Source: Rhizobium freirei PRF 81
GTDB taxonomy: Bacteria; Pseudomonadota; Alphaproteobacteria; Rhizobiales; Rhizobiaceae
DNA: 64,000 nt
NCBI RefSeq assembly: GCF_000359745.1
Contig: NZ_AQHN01000083.1
Span: forward strand, 1-64,000
Reading direction: 5' to 3'
The notes under the pieces are model-generated. The model was given only the letters and a program-made list of their open reading frames with translations, was not told the DNA's origin and made no database searches. A program made the position numbers and the translations under genes. Below are positions 26,320 through 34,954 of the stretch, in pieces; position 1 is the stretch's first letter; every line of letters begins with the position of its first letter.

Positions 26320-27033
26320 CTATCGCTCGAACGCTTGTCTTAGGTCGAAGCCCTTGCGCTCGCGCAAATCGAGATCAGCCTCGATATGTTCGATATGATG
26401 AAGCATCAAGTCGCAGGCAGTATTGACGTCCTTGCGTTCCAGGGCGGCGATGATGCCGGCGTGTTCCGAATGACCGCAACTAGAGGCGCTCGACTGCCCA
26501 TAGAGCGCGATCACCAACGACGAGCGGGCGACAAGCTCTTCCATGAAACGCTGCATGATGAGATTGCCGGAGATCGACGCCAGCATCAAATGGAAATCGC
26601 CCGACGCCTTGATCTCGGCTCGGCGAGCCGACTGCCCCCGCTCGCCCATCAATCGCCCTTCCTCCACGAGAAGCTGTCCGAGCTGCTTGAGCTGAACCGC
26701 GGTGATCCGCTCAGCTGCCGATTTCAGTATGCCTGGCTCGACCAGGCGACGCGCGGCGAATATCTGCCGTGCTTCTTCCGGCGATGGGTAGGCGACGAAA
26801 GCGCCTCTGTTTCTCTCGACGTTCACGAGACCCTCATAGGCAAGAGCCTGCAGGGCGGCGCGCGCTAAAGTTCGGCTGACGTTGAACAGGCCGCCGACAT
26901 CGCTCTCGGACAGCTTCGTGCCCGGTGCCAGCCTGCGTTCGACGATGGCGTCGCGTATGGCATCGCGGATCTGTTGCGTACCGGTATCTGTGGGATCGCT
27001 GGGCGTCAGAAACATATCTGCTGAAGAATTCAT
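26320..27033 (-). CDS. GntR-family regulator, FCD/FadR subfamily
   Basis: 237 residues. Winged helix about residues 20-85 ('QIRDAIRDAIVERRLAPGTKLSESDVG', quoted in part: PGTKLSE; 'NVSRTLARAALQALAYEGLV' with the usual R-x-A pattern). C-terminal all-helical FCD ligand domain about 95-225 with metal-type residues in 'DFHLMLASISGN' and 'EHAGIIAALE' and 'MLHHIEHIE'. It is divergent from the PotABCD-like transporter and probably controls it in response to an organic acid or amino-acid derivative. Confidence 0.87.
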   Translation of the reverse strand: MNSSADMFLTPSDPTDTGTQQIRDAIRDAIVERRLAPGTKLSESDVGGLFNVSRTLARAALQALAYEGLVNVERNRGAFVAYPSPEEARQIFAARRLVEPGILKSAAERITAVQLKQLGQLLVEEGRLMGERGQSARRAEIKASGDFHLMLASISGNLIMQRFMEELVARSSLVIALYGQSSASSCGHSEHAGIIAALERKDVNTACDLMLHHIEHIEADLDLRERKGFDLRQAFER

Positions 27034-27118
27034 GATTCTTATCCGGGTGGGTAGCGAAAATGATAGCCCGGTTTTGCGCCGATGTTAAACGAAATTCGAG
27101 GCAAAGATTGCGCCATAT

Positions 27119-27136
27119 TGCATACAATAATATGCA
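27119..27136. promoter_or_regulatory. Putative GntR operator TGCATA-N6-TATGCA
   Basis: A perfect 6-bp inverted repeat in the 265-base divergent region, 86 bases from the regulator start and about 165 from the transporter ATPase start, inside a strongly AT-rich stretch. FCD regulators often bind AT-rich short palindromes of this size. Confidence 0.4.
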
Positions 27137-27301
27137 TTTATCGAGCACAATAGCCTATTTTATAAGCAACTATCCAATTGCCTCCTGGTGGGCATAAAGG
27201 GCCCATGCCTGAAGAAAACATAGAGATTGCAGATAGTTAGTGCGCTGCAGCAAAATTGGCATGATTGATGCAACGTCTTTCCCGAACCAAAGGGGAAGAT
27301 G

Positions 27302-28390
27302 ATGTCGAAAGCGGCAGAGATCGATATAGTGTCCGTTTCGAAGGTCTACGGCACGACCACGGCTGTTCATGCGATCAGCCTGAAGATACCGGCAGGCTCG
27401 TATTGCTGTTTCCTCGGTCCTTCCGGCTGCGGCAAGACCTCGACGCTGCGTATGCTCGCGGGTCATGAGGGCATTTCGTCAGGCGACATCAGGCTTGGAA
27501 ATACCGTCGTGACGGACTTCCCGCCAGCCAGACGCGGCACGGCGATGATGTTCCAGTCCTATGCGCTGTTTCCTCACCTTGACCTTGTCGACAATGTTGC
27601 CTTCAGCCTGAAGATGAAAGGGATTGCCAGGGAAGAGCGTCGCGCCAAGGCGCTCGAAATGCTCAAGCTCATGCAGATGGAGGCCTATGCGACCCGGCGC
27701 CCGGCACAGCTTTCTGGTGGCCAGCAGCAGCGCGTCGCGCTTGCGCGCGCCTTGATCACCGATCCGGAAGCTCTGCTGCTGGATGAGCCGCTGTCGGCGC
27801 TCGATCCCTTCTTGAAGATCCGCATGCGCGCAGAGCTGAAAAAGCTGCAGAAAACCTTGGGCATCACCTTCGTCCATGTCACGCACAGTCAGGAAGAGGC
27901 GATGGCGCTCGCCGACATCATGGTCATCATGAATGACGGGCGGATCGAGCAGGCCGCCTCGCCCCGGGAAGTCTTCGAGCGGCCCGCAACCGCCTTTGTC
28001 GCGCGCTTCATGGGCGACCATAACGTTTTGTCCGGCCGCGTGACGTCAAACGGTGATGGCGTCATCACCATGACCGCGCCGGAAGGGCAAGTTTTTTTCG
28101 TCAGAGGGACGGGACGCCAAGCCGGTGAGGCTGTCGATATCGCCATCCGCACCGACCGCGTGCGACTGGCGCAGTCCGACGACAAGGGATTCGGTTTCAA
28201 CGGCGTGGTCTCCAACATCGAATATCGTGGCGCCACGCTGAAGATCACGGTCGTCGGCGCAGGAAGCGACGATTTCACCGTGATCGCCAGCAACGACGAT
28301 GAGGCCGTCAAATCCATGGCGGTCGGCGACGCCGTCTCACTGAGTTGGGCCCGCGAGGACGCAATCCTTCTGGGCCGTATGTCCGCATGA
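27302..28390 (+). CDS. ABC transporter ATP-binding protein, PotA-like
   Basis: 362 residues; the second of two adjacent ATG codons (27302) is better spaced from the GGGGA site. Nucleotide-binding domain with Walker A 'GPSGCGKTST', Q-loop 'MMFQSYALFPHL', signature 'LSGGQQQRVALARAL', Walker B 'ALLLDEPLSALDP', and a C-terminal TOBE domain from about residue 275. This is the spermidine/putrescine/iron (POPT/CIT) importer type. It leads the operon ATPase, binding protein, two permeases, racemase. Confidence 0.9.
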   Translation: MSKAAEIDIVSVSKVYGTTTAVHAISLKIPAGSYCCFLGPSGCGKTSTLRMLAGHEGISSGDIRLGNTVVTDFPPARRGTAMMFQSYALFPHLDLVDNVAFSLKMKGIAREERRAKALEMLKLMQMEAYATRRPAQLSGGQQQRVALARALITDPEALLLDEPLSALDPFLKIRMRAELKKLQKTLGITFVHVTHSQEEAMALADIMVIMNDGRIEQAASPREVFERPATAFVARFMGDHNVLSGRVTSNGDGVITMTAPEGQVFFVRGTGRQAGEAVDIAIRTDRVRLAQSDDKGFGFNGVVSNIEYRGATLKITVVGAGSDDFTVIASNDDEAVKSMAVGDAVSLSWAREDAILLGRMSA

Positions 28391-28421
28391 AAATCCGAAC
28401 CATCAAAAAAGGGGAACTGAC

Positions 28422-29720
28422 ATGACGACTGAAACCAAGACTGCCAAGACAACCAAAGGCATTTCCCGTCGCTCGTTGCTGAAGACCGGCGCCGCCGCTC
28501 TCGGCGCCGTGGCCGGCTCCGGGGTCATCACCGGCTTTCCGACCATCTGGGCGAAATCCAACATCACGCTTCGCCAGTTCGGCACCGGCGTTTCGAACAT
28601 CAATGCGATCGCCGAGAAGTGCAAGGCCGACCTCGGCATCACGCTCGAGATGACTGCGACCGATTCCGACGCCGCCGCTCAACGCGCCGTCACGCAGCCG
28701 AACAGCTACGACATCGCCGACATCGAGTACTGGATCGCGAAGAAGGTGTTTCCGGCCGGCGTTCTGCAGCCGATGGACGTCAAGAAACTGAAATATTACG
28801 ACAAGATCGTGCCGCTCTTCATCAATGGCAAGCTGAAGCCCGACAGCGTCATCGCGCAGGGCACTGCGCCGCACACGGTCGGCTTCGTCGAGGCGCAGAA
28901 CTCGAAGAAGTTCGCCAAGGAGCCGACACAGTGGATGACGATGGTTCCGACCATCTACAACGCCGATACGCTCGGCATTCGCCCCGATCTTACCGGTCGC
29001 CCGATCAACAGCTGGGCCGATATTCTCGATCCGGCCTTCAAGGGCAAGACCGCGATCCTCAACATCCCGTCGATCGGCATCATGGACGCCGCGATGATCA
29101 TGGAAGCTGCCGGCAAGATCAAATATGCCGACAAGGGCAACATGACGAAGGCGGAAATCGACAAGACGATCGAATTCCTGATCAAGACCAAGGGCGAGGG
29201 CCAGTTCCGCGCCTTCTGGAAATCCTTCGACGAAAGCGTCAACCTGATGGCATCGGGCGAAGTCGTCATCCAGTCCATGTGGTCGCCGGCGGTTGCCGCC
29301 GTTCGTTCCAAGGGGATTGCCTGCACCTTCCAGCCGCTCAAGGAAGGTTATCGCGCCTGGGGCGGCGGTCTCGGCCTTGCCTCGCATCTCAAGGGCGCCG
29401 AGCTCGACGCCGCCTACGAATACATCAACTGGTACACCTCCGGCTGGGTCGGCGGCTATCTCAATCGTCAGGGCTACTATTCCGCCTGCATGGATACGGC
29501 CAAGCAGTTCATGTCGGCCGACGAGTGGGGCTACTGGATCGAAGGCAAGCCGGCACAGGGCGACATCCTCTCTCCGGAAGGCAAGGTCATGGAGAAGGCC
29601 GGCGCCGTTCGCGACGGCGGCTCCTTCGAAGCCCGCATGGGTGCCGTCGCCTGCTGGAATTCCGTCATGGACGAGGACCGCTACATGGTTCGCCGCTGGA
29701 ACGAATTCATCGCCGCCTGA
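28422..29720 (+). CDS. Tat-exported ABC substrate-binding protein, PotD-like
   Basis: 432 residues with a twin-arginine signal ('SRRSLLKTGAAALGAVAG', about residues 15-45). The mature part is a type II binding protein of the polyamine/amino-acid-derivative class ('YDIADIEYWIAKKVFPAGVL', quoted in part: DIEYWIAKK; 'AVRSKGIACTFQPLKEGYRAWGGG', in part: KEGYRAWGGG; 'YINWYTSGWVGGYLNRQGYY', in part: GWVGGYLNRQGYY). Tat export suggests it folds before crossing the membrane. Ligand unknown; the linked racemase points to an amino-acid or hydantoin-like compound rather than a simple polyamine. Confidence 0.88.
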   Translation: MTTETKTAKTTKGISRRSLLKTGAAALGAVAGSGVITGFPTIWAKSNITLRQFGTGVSNINAIAEKCKADLGITLEMTATDSDAAAQRAVTQPNSYDIADIEYWIAKKVFPAGVLQPMDVKKLKYYDKIVPLFINGKLKPDSVIAQGTAPHTVGFVEAQNSKKFAKEPTQWMTMVPTIYNADTLGIRPDLTGRPINSWADILDPAFKGKTAILNIPSIGIMDAAMIMEAAGKIKYADKGNMTKAEIDKTIEFLIKTKGEGQFRAFWKSFDESVNLMASGEVVIQSMWSPAVAAVRSKGIACTFQPLKEGYRAWGGGLGLASHLKGAELDAAYEYINWYTSGWVGGYLNRQGYYSACMDTAKQFMSADEWGYWIEGKPAQGDILSPEGKVMEKAGAVRDGGSFEARMGAVACWNSVMDEDRYMVRRWNEFIAA

Positions 29721-29736
29721 GCCGATTTCGATCATC

Positions 29737-29764
29737 CCCTCTCCCCGTTCAGGCGGGGGGAGGG
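29737..29764 (+). terminator. Stem-loop after the binding-protein gene
   Basis: CCCTCTCCCCG at 29737-29747 pairs with CGGGGGGAGGG at 29754-29764 (11 bp with one G-U, 6-nt loop), between the binding-protein and permease genes. Confidence 0.65.
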
Positions 29765-29788
29765 CCTAATTAATGGAGAGGCCGGAAT

Positions 29789-30700
29789 ATGGCGTCAATC
29801 GCTTCCTCGGATACGGAACGGGAAACAGGAAAAATCAGACGCGGATTCAGTGTGCCCGCCTGGACGGTCGCCTATCTGCAGGCCACGCCGCTATTTCTCA
29901 TTCTCGGCTTCTTCTTCCTGTTGCCGATCGCGATGATCGGCGTCGTCAGCTTCTGGGATTATGATTTCGCCGGCCTCTATCCGGCCTTCCTCGCCACCAA
30001 CTACACCGATACGCTCGGGTCCTGGGTAACGTGGAAAACCTATCTCAACACCTTGAAGTTCACGGCCATTGTCTGGACGCTGACGCTGTTCATCGGCTTC
30101 TGGGTTGCCTATTTCCTGGCCTTTCATATCCGCCGCACATCGACGCAGATGATCCTCTTCCTCGTCTGCACCGTGCCGTTCATGACATCCAACATCATCA
30201 GGATGATTTCGTGGATCCCTGTGCTCGGCCGTAACGGTTTGGTCAACTCTGCCCTGATCGATATGGGCCTGATCCCGCAGCCGATCGAATGGCTTCTCTA
30301 CTCGGATTTCGCCGTGGTGCTCGCCATGGTGCATCTTTACACGCTCTTCATGGTGACGCCGATCTTCAACACGCTGATGCGCATCGACCGCTCGCTGTTC
30401 GAAGCGGCGCGCGACGCCGGCGCCAGCGGATGGCAGGTGCTGTGGAATGTGGTGATCCCGCTTGCCAAGCCCGGTATGGCGATCGGCAGCATCTTCGTCG
30501 TCACGCTCGTCATGGCCGATTTTTCCACCGTGCAGATCATGTCCGGCGGCCAGAGTGCTTCCATCGCCCTGATGATGAAGAACCAGATGTCGTTGCTGCA
30601 ATATCCGGCGGCGGCCGCCAACGCGGTCGTGCTGCTGGTGGTCGTGCTGCTGATGGTTGCCGCCATCCTGCGCATCGTCGACATCCGCAAGGAGCTTTGA
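29789..30700 (+). CDS. ABC transporter permease, PotB-like
   Basis: 303 residues with about six membrane helices (first at about residues 30-55) and the inner-membrane ABC permease loop 'EAARDAGASGWQVLWNVVIP' near residue 205 that contacts the ATPase. It belongs to the polyamine-type permeases. Its stop lies one base before the ATG of the partner permease. Confidence 0.9.
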   Translation: MASIASSDTERETGKIRRGFSVPAWTVAYLQATPLFLILGFFFLLPIAMIGVVSFWDYDFAGLYPAFLATNYTDTLGSWVTWKTYLNTLKFTAIVWTLTLFIGFWVAYFLAFHIRRTSTQMILFLVCTVPFMTSNIIRMISWIPVLGRNGLVNSALIDMGLIPQPIEWLLYSDFAVVLAMVHLYTLFMVTPIFNTLMRIDRSLFEAARDAGASGWQVLWNVVIPLAKPGMAIGSIFVVTLVMADFSTVQIMSGGQSASIALMMKNQMSLLQYPAAAANAVVLLVVVLLMVAAILRIVDIRKEL

Positions 30701-30701
30701 G

Positions 30702-31523
30702 ATGAACCGCGAAAAGCGCAGCCTGGAATTCTACGTCCTGGCGATCTTCTTTACCGTCTTCGTGCTATTTCTCTACGGCCCGCTATCGGCTGTTATCATC
30801 CTGTCCTTCCAGGGGCCGGACGGCGGCCTGACATTCCCGCTGAACGGGGTATCGCTGCATTGGTTCGCCAACCTCTTCGAGAAGCAGGCGGTCGGCGATT
30901 TCGGCGCCTCATTCCAGCGCTCACTGATGCTCGGCGTGATGGTGATGATCGTGACCGTCGCTGTCTCGCTGCTGGCGGGCTTGGCCTTTCGCCGGCGCTT
31001 TCGCGGCTCGACATTCCTGTTCTATGCGACGGTTGCCAGCCTCGTCGTGCCGTCGATCATCATCTCGCTTGGGATCGGCGTGGTCTTCCAACAGGGCGGT
31101 CTTGCGCCTGCCTGGTATTCCTCGGCTTTCGGGGCGCACCTGACCTGGACCTTGCCCTTCGGCGTGCTGATCATGTTCGCCGTCTTCAACCGGTTCTCGC
31201 CGGCCTATGAGGAAGCGGCGCGCGATCTTGGGGCGACCTCCTGGCAAACCTTCCGTCATGTCGTGTTGCCGATGATTGCGCCAAGCCTGATCGGCGTCGG
31301 CCTGTTCGGTTTCACGCTGTCCTATGACGAGTTCGCCCGCACCCTGATGACGTCTGGCACCTACAATACCCTGCCGCTTGAAATCTACGGGATGACGACG
31401 AATGTCACGACGCCTGTGCTCTACGCGCTCGGAACGGTGACGACGCTTTTTTCCTTCACGATCATTCTCGTGGCGCTTGGCGTCATGACCATGCTCGGCC
31501 GCCGCCACGCGAAGAAAAGTTGA
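30702..31523 (+). CDS. ABC transporter permease, PotC-like
   Basis: 273 residues from the ATG at 30702 next to the previous stop; the open frame begins 45 bases earlier inside the upstream gene. About six helices and the 'EEAARDLGATSWQTFRHVVLP' coupling loop near residue 170 (EAA motif). It pairs with the preceding permease to import the compound bound by the Tat-exported protein. Confidence 0.9.
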   Translation: MNREKRSLEFYVLAIFFTVFVLFLYGPLSAVIILSFQGPDGGLTFPLNGVSLHWFANLFEKQAVGDFGASFQRSLMLGVMVMIVTVAVSLLAGLAFRRRFRGSTFLFYATVASLVVPSIIISLGIGVVFQQGGLAPAWYSSAFGAHLTWTLPFGVLIMFAVFNRFSPAYEEAARDLGATSWQTFRHVVLPMIAPSLIGVGLFGFTLSYDEFARTLMTSGTYNTLPLEIYGMTTNVTTPVLYALGTVTTLFSFTIILVALGVMTMLGRRHAKKS

Positions 31524-31527
31524 GATC

Positions 31528-32307
31528 ATGCGCCTGCTGCTCATCAATCCCAATACGACCGTTTCCATGACAGAGAAGGCCGCAATTGCCGCTCGTGCCG
31601 TGGCAAGCCCCGGCACCGAGATCATCGCCGCCACCTCGCAAACGGGGCCGGCTTCGATCGAGGGTTATTACGACGGCGCCATCGCCGTGCCCGGCATGCT
31701 GCGCGAACTGAAGCAAAGGCAGGCAGCGGGCTACGATGCGGCAATCATCTGCTGCTTCGACGATACCGGCCTGGAAGCGGCACGCATGTATTGCGACGTT
31801 CCAGTCGTCGGTCTCTGTGAATCCGCTGTCGTGACGGCCGGGTTCCTGGCGCAGCGCTTCAGCGTGGTGACGACGCTCGAGCGATCGCGCATTCTCATCG
31901 ACAATCTCGTCCAGCGCTATGGCATGGGTGGTCGCGCTAAGGTTCGCGCGTCGGATATTCCCGTTCTCGCGCTCGAGGATCCGTCGTCGGGTGCGATCGG
32001 AAAGCTGCGGGCCGAAATCGAACGCGCGCTTGCGGACGATGGAGCAGAGGCAATCGTACTTGGCTGTGCCGGCATGACGGATCTCGCAAGGGAACTGCAA
32101 TCCATCTACGGCGTCCCGGTCGTGGACGGTGTCGCCGCAGCGGTCAAGCAGGCCGAAGCTTTGGTATCCTTGGGCCTGTCCACCAGCAAGCGCAGTTCCT
32201 ATGCCTCGCCATTGCCCAAACCTTTTGCTGGTGCACTGGCGGATCTCGCACCCACGCCGGCACGCGCATCCGTCAGTATGGGAGCCTGGAATGAAAATCC
32301 AGCTTAG
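31528..32307 (+). CDS. Asp/Glu/hydantoin racemase family protein
   Basis: 259 residues. Two catalytic Cys expected of cofactor-independent racemases are present: the first in 'AAIICCFDDTGLEA' (about residues 75-77) and the second in 'IVLGCAGMTDLA' (about 180). The N-terminal 'LLINPNTT' is typical of the HyuE/allantoin-racemase branch. It probably racemises a hydantoin or amino-acid derivative brought in by the transporter encoded just upstream (4-base gap). No hydantoinase or carbamoylase is in the window. Confidence 0.85.
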   Translation: MRLLLINPNTTVSMTEKAAIAARAVASPGTEIIAATSQTGPASIEGYYDGAIAVPGMLRELKQRQAAGYDAAIICCFDDTGLEAARMYCDVPVVGLCESAVVTAGFLAQRFSVVTTLERSRILIDNLVQRYGMGGRAKVRASDIPVLALEDPSSGAIGKLRAEIERALADDGAEAIVLGCAGMTDLARELQSIYGVPVVDGVAAAVKQAEALVSLGLSTSKRSSYASPLPKPFAGALADLAPTPARASVSMGAWNENPA

Positions 32308-32344
32308 ATCCGCTGTCTTCAAACGCCATGTAACAAGGCATTAG

Positions 32345-32363
32345 GATCACCGGCGAGGTGATC
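32345..32363 (+). terminator. Short hairpin after the racemase gene
   Basis: GATCACC and GGTGATC (7 bp) with a GGCGA loop, 37 bases after the stop. No T-run; a weak terminator at best. The following 200 bases to the next gene contain nothing I recognise. Confidence 0.4.
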
Positions 32364-32581
32364 GCAGGGGCCATCGTTCGGTTCTTGTCGAGAAGCGGCA
32401 ATTATCGCTTTGGTTGGAAAGCCCGCTCGATTCAGTTGAATGACGGTTCCACAGGCCAAACGCCGGGGATTGGCTTCGCTGGTAGCGGCTTGTTGTGCCG
32501 ACGTCGCTCGCGCTGGTGCGGCCTCAACACATCTCCGTGAAGCACTTCCAATTCTCGATCCGGCGTGGCACTTCTTCGATC

Positions 32582-32968
32582 ATGAAGTTCGCGTGGACCA
32601 TCCGCCGTCTGTTCCTTTACGTTGCCATGCTCGCGGCCCTGATCGGGCCGATGAGCATCGGGCCTGCAGGCAGCGCAATGGCTCTGTCTGCTCCAAACAC
32701 GATGGCCACGGCAGGCAGCGCCATCATGAGCGGCATGAACATGGCAGACAACATGCCATGTTGCCCGGAGAAGCAACCCGACAAGCATGATTGCTTCAAA
32801 GGCTGCCTGCTGGCCCTGCTCTGCACGACATCCTTCTCCGCGGACAATGCCAACGGCTGCTCGTTGCCACTGTCGGTAATCTGGCAATCGCATCGCTACG
32901 ATCTCTTGCCCGCGGCGCAACTGACACCGGCTCTTCTCGAGCCTCCGGCCCGTCCTCCCAAAGTCTGA
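32582..32968 (+). CDS. Small exported Met/Cys-rich protein at head of the copper operon
   Basis: 128 residues from the ATG at 32582; codons upstream of it do not look like a leader. A hydrophobic stretch (about residues 8-32) serves as signal peptide or anchor. The next part is rich in Met ('TAGSAIMSGMNMADNM') and then Cys and His ('MPCCPEKQPDKHDCFKGC'), a pattern that suits Cu(I) or Ag(I) binding in the periplasm. I do not recognise a named family. It precedes the FixH-like, CusB and CusA genes and probably belongs with them. Confidence 0.65.
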   Translation: MKFAWTIRRLFLYVAMLAALIGPMSIGPAGSAMALSAPNTMATAGSAIMSGMNMADNMPCCPEKQPDKHDCFKGCLLALLCTTSFSADNANGCSLPLSVIWQSHRYDLLPAAQLTPALLEPPARPPKV

Positions 32969-32996
32969 TCTCACGGCACTCTTGAAACATGCCTGC

Positions 32997-33034
32997 GGTT
33001 TTCGCCGGACGCTGAGGTGCGTCCCGGCGAAACC
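32997..33034 (+). other. Imperfect stem-loop before the FixH-like gene
   Basis: Two 16-nt arms (32997-33012 and 33019-33034) pair with one bulged base on each side around TGAGGT. It sits between the small Met/Cys-rich gene and the FixH-like gene and may separate their expression. Confidence 0.45.
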
Positions 33035-33098
33035 AAGGGCCAATCAAATTTGACCCAGGGGCGCGATCCGGAAGATCCGTCCGAATGAGATCTGAATC

Positions 33099-33503
33099 AT
33101 GAACAAGACCTCTCTTTCCGGAGGAGCGATGCTCCTCGCCGGCGTGCTAATTGTCGGCTCCGCCACCGTTACTCTTGCAGCTTCGCAGGACTACGAGTTC
33201 CAGCCGGTTTCGACCGATGTCAAACAGGGGCAGAGATCGCTGGTATCCGTGCGTCTGATCGACAAGCGGACGGGCAAACCCGTTCCCGACGCCGTCATCT
33301 TCACCACTCGCATGGACATGGCACCCGAGGGCATGGAGATGATGACGACCCCGGTCGAGGTGGCAACCTCAGCCGAACCGGGCGTGTACGCGTTCAAGAC
33401 GGACTTCACCATGGCCGGTGGGTGGCGCTTCAAGCTTGCAGCCAAAGTGCAGGGTGAGCCGGACACCGTGCAGGGCGAGATCGCCCTGAAGGCGGCTCCT
33501 TGA
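33099..33503 (+). CDS. Exported FixH/YtkA-like protein
   Basis: 134 residues with a signal peptide (about 1-28, cleavage near LAA-SQD). The mature part is a beta-sandwich of the FixH/YtkA-like group ('LVSVRLIDKRTGKPVPDAVIF', in part: VRLIDKRTGKPV), with several Met ('TRMDMAPEGMEMM') that could bind copper. Related small proteins accompany CusAB in rhizobia. Its stop overlaps the TTG start of cusB, so the two are translationally coupled. Exact role unknown; a periplasmic copper carrier is a reasonable guess. Confidence 0.72.
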   Translation: MNKTSLSGGAMLLAGVLIVGSATVTLAASQDYEFQPVSTDVKQGQRSLVSVRLIDKRTGKPVPDAVIFTTRMDMAPEGMEMMTTPVEVATSAEPGVYAFKTDFTMAGGWRFKLAAKVQGEPDTVQGEIALKAAP

Positions 33504-34954
33504 ACACGCCATCGCGTGTGGCAGCCACGCTCTCCCTCGCCGTATTGCTCGGCGGGGGAGGCTATCGGGCTGGCACGAACAACATAGTCGCCATGGCGAA
33601 CCTCGATACGGTCGGCGCTGCATTTGCTGCGCCGACCGTATCGACGGAAGTATCGATAGGTTCGAAAGGGGCTGGTCCGGTGATTTACTATCGTCATCCC
33701 GATCACCTGCCGCAGTTCTCCGCGACACCGAAAGACACCGACGACGGCCGTCCTTTCGTTGCCGTGCATGCCAGCGAGGATGTGAGTTTCGAAGACAAGG
33801 CGAGAGCACCCGTATCCGCTGAGGTCGCCACACCCGCGCCGGCCGCGCAGACCGATAAGAGGCGTATCCTGTATTACCGCAACCCCATGGGCTTGCCCGA
33901 CACCTCAAAGGCCCCGAAGAAGGATTCCATGGGCATGGACTACATCCCCGTCTACGAGGGCGAGCAGTCCGATGGTTCTACCGTCAAAGTCTCGCTCGGC
34001 AAGCTGCAACGCACTGGGGTTAAGACTGCCACGGCGGCGATGACCAGCGTCAGCCGCAAGATTCTTGTGCCCGGCACCGTAACACTCGACGAGCGCCTCG
34101 TGAGCATCATCTCCATGCGTACGGATTCCTTCATCGACAACGTCGCCGACGTCACGACGGGCGATCGCATCGCCAAGGGAGAGAAGCTCTTCCGCTTCTA
34201 TTCGAAGGAAATCGCTGCCGCGGCTTCCGAATACGCCGCCAGCCAGGACGGATCGCGCAGCAGTGACGATGCAGGGCCGGTGCTGCGTCTGAAGAACCTT
34301 GGCGTCCCGCAGGAGGTCATCGACGGCATTGCAAAAACCCGCCAGGTGCCAGCCAGCATGACCTATACGTCGCCGCGCGAAGGCATTGTCCTCGAGCGTG
34401 CTGCGACGGCCGGCATGATGGCAAAACCCGGCGATGCTCTGTTTCGCATTGCCGACATTTCCAACGTCTGGGTGACTGCCGATGTTCCTGAATACGACCT
34501 TGCCGCCGTTAAGGTCGGTGCCGGGGCGCAGGTGAAGATCCGCAGTCTTCCCGGCAGGGCGTTCAAAGGCACGGTCGAGCTTGTTTATCCTGAAGTCGAC
34601 ATGCAGACGCGCACGACCAAGGTCCGCATCGAACTTCCCAATCCGGATGGCGCGCTGCTTGCCAACATGTATGCCGATGTCGAGATCGAGGCCGGAGCCC
34701 AAACGCCAGTGGTCGCCGTGCCCAACAGCGCAATTGTCGACACGGGCGACCGCCAGGTCGTCTTTGTCGACAAGGGTGATGGCCGGTTCGAGCCGAGGGA
34801 CGTCAAGCTTGGCGTGCGCGGCGATGAGAATACCGAAATTCGCCGCGGTGTCGCCGCCGGCGACAAAGTCGTCGTCTCGGCGAATTTCCTGCTCGATGCC
34901 GAGAGCAATCTCAATTCGGCCCTGAGCTCAATGACTGAGGGGAGCAAGCCATGA
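33500..34954 (+). CDS. cusB: Periplasmic adaptor of HME-RND copper/silver efflux (CusB-like)
   Basis: 484 residues, starting with TTG at 33500 that overlaps the previous stop. Membrane anchor or signal near residues 8-25. Two tandem heavy-metal-binding repeats follow: a degenerate one ('VIYYRHPDHLPQF', about 55-90) and a standard one ('ILYYRNPMGLPDTS...DSMGMDYIPVY', about 117-150). The adaptor proper comprises a hairpin, a lipoyl domain ('SPREGIVLERAA') and beta-barrel domains. It links CusA to an outer-membrane channel; the likely channel is the TolC-like protein encoded at 62.3-63.8 kb. Confidence 0.9.
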   Translation: MNTPSRVAATLSLAVLLGGGGYRAGTNNIVAMANLDTVGAAFAAPTVSTEVSIGSKGAGPVIYYRHPDHLPQFSATPKDTDDGRPFVAVHASEDVSFEDKARAPVSAEVATPAPAAQTDKRRILYYRNPMGLPDTSKAPKKDSMGMDYIPVYEGEQSDGSTVKVSLGKLQRTGVKTATAAMTSVSRKILVPGTVTLDERLVSIISMRTDSFIDNVADVTTGDRIAKGEKLFRFYSKEIAAAASEYAASQDGSRSSDDAGPVLRLKNLGVPQEVIDGIAKTRQVPASMTYTSPREGIVLERAATAGMMAKPGDALFRIADISNVWVTADVPEYDLAAVKVGAGAQVKIRSLPGRAFKGTVELVYPEVDMQTRTTKVRIELPNPDGALLANMYADVEIEAGAQTPVVAVPNSAIVDTGDRQVVFVDKGDGRFEPRDVKLGVRGDENTEIRRGVAAGDKVVVSANFLLDAESNLNSALSSMTEGSKP

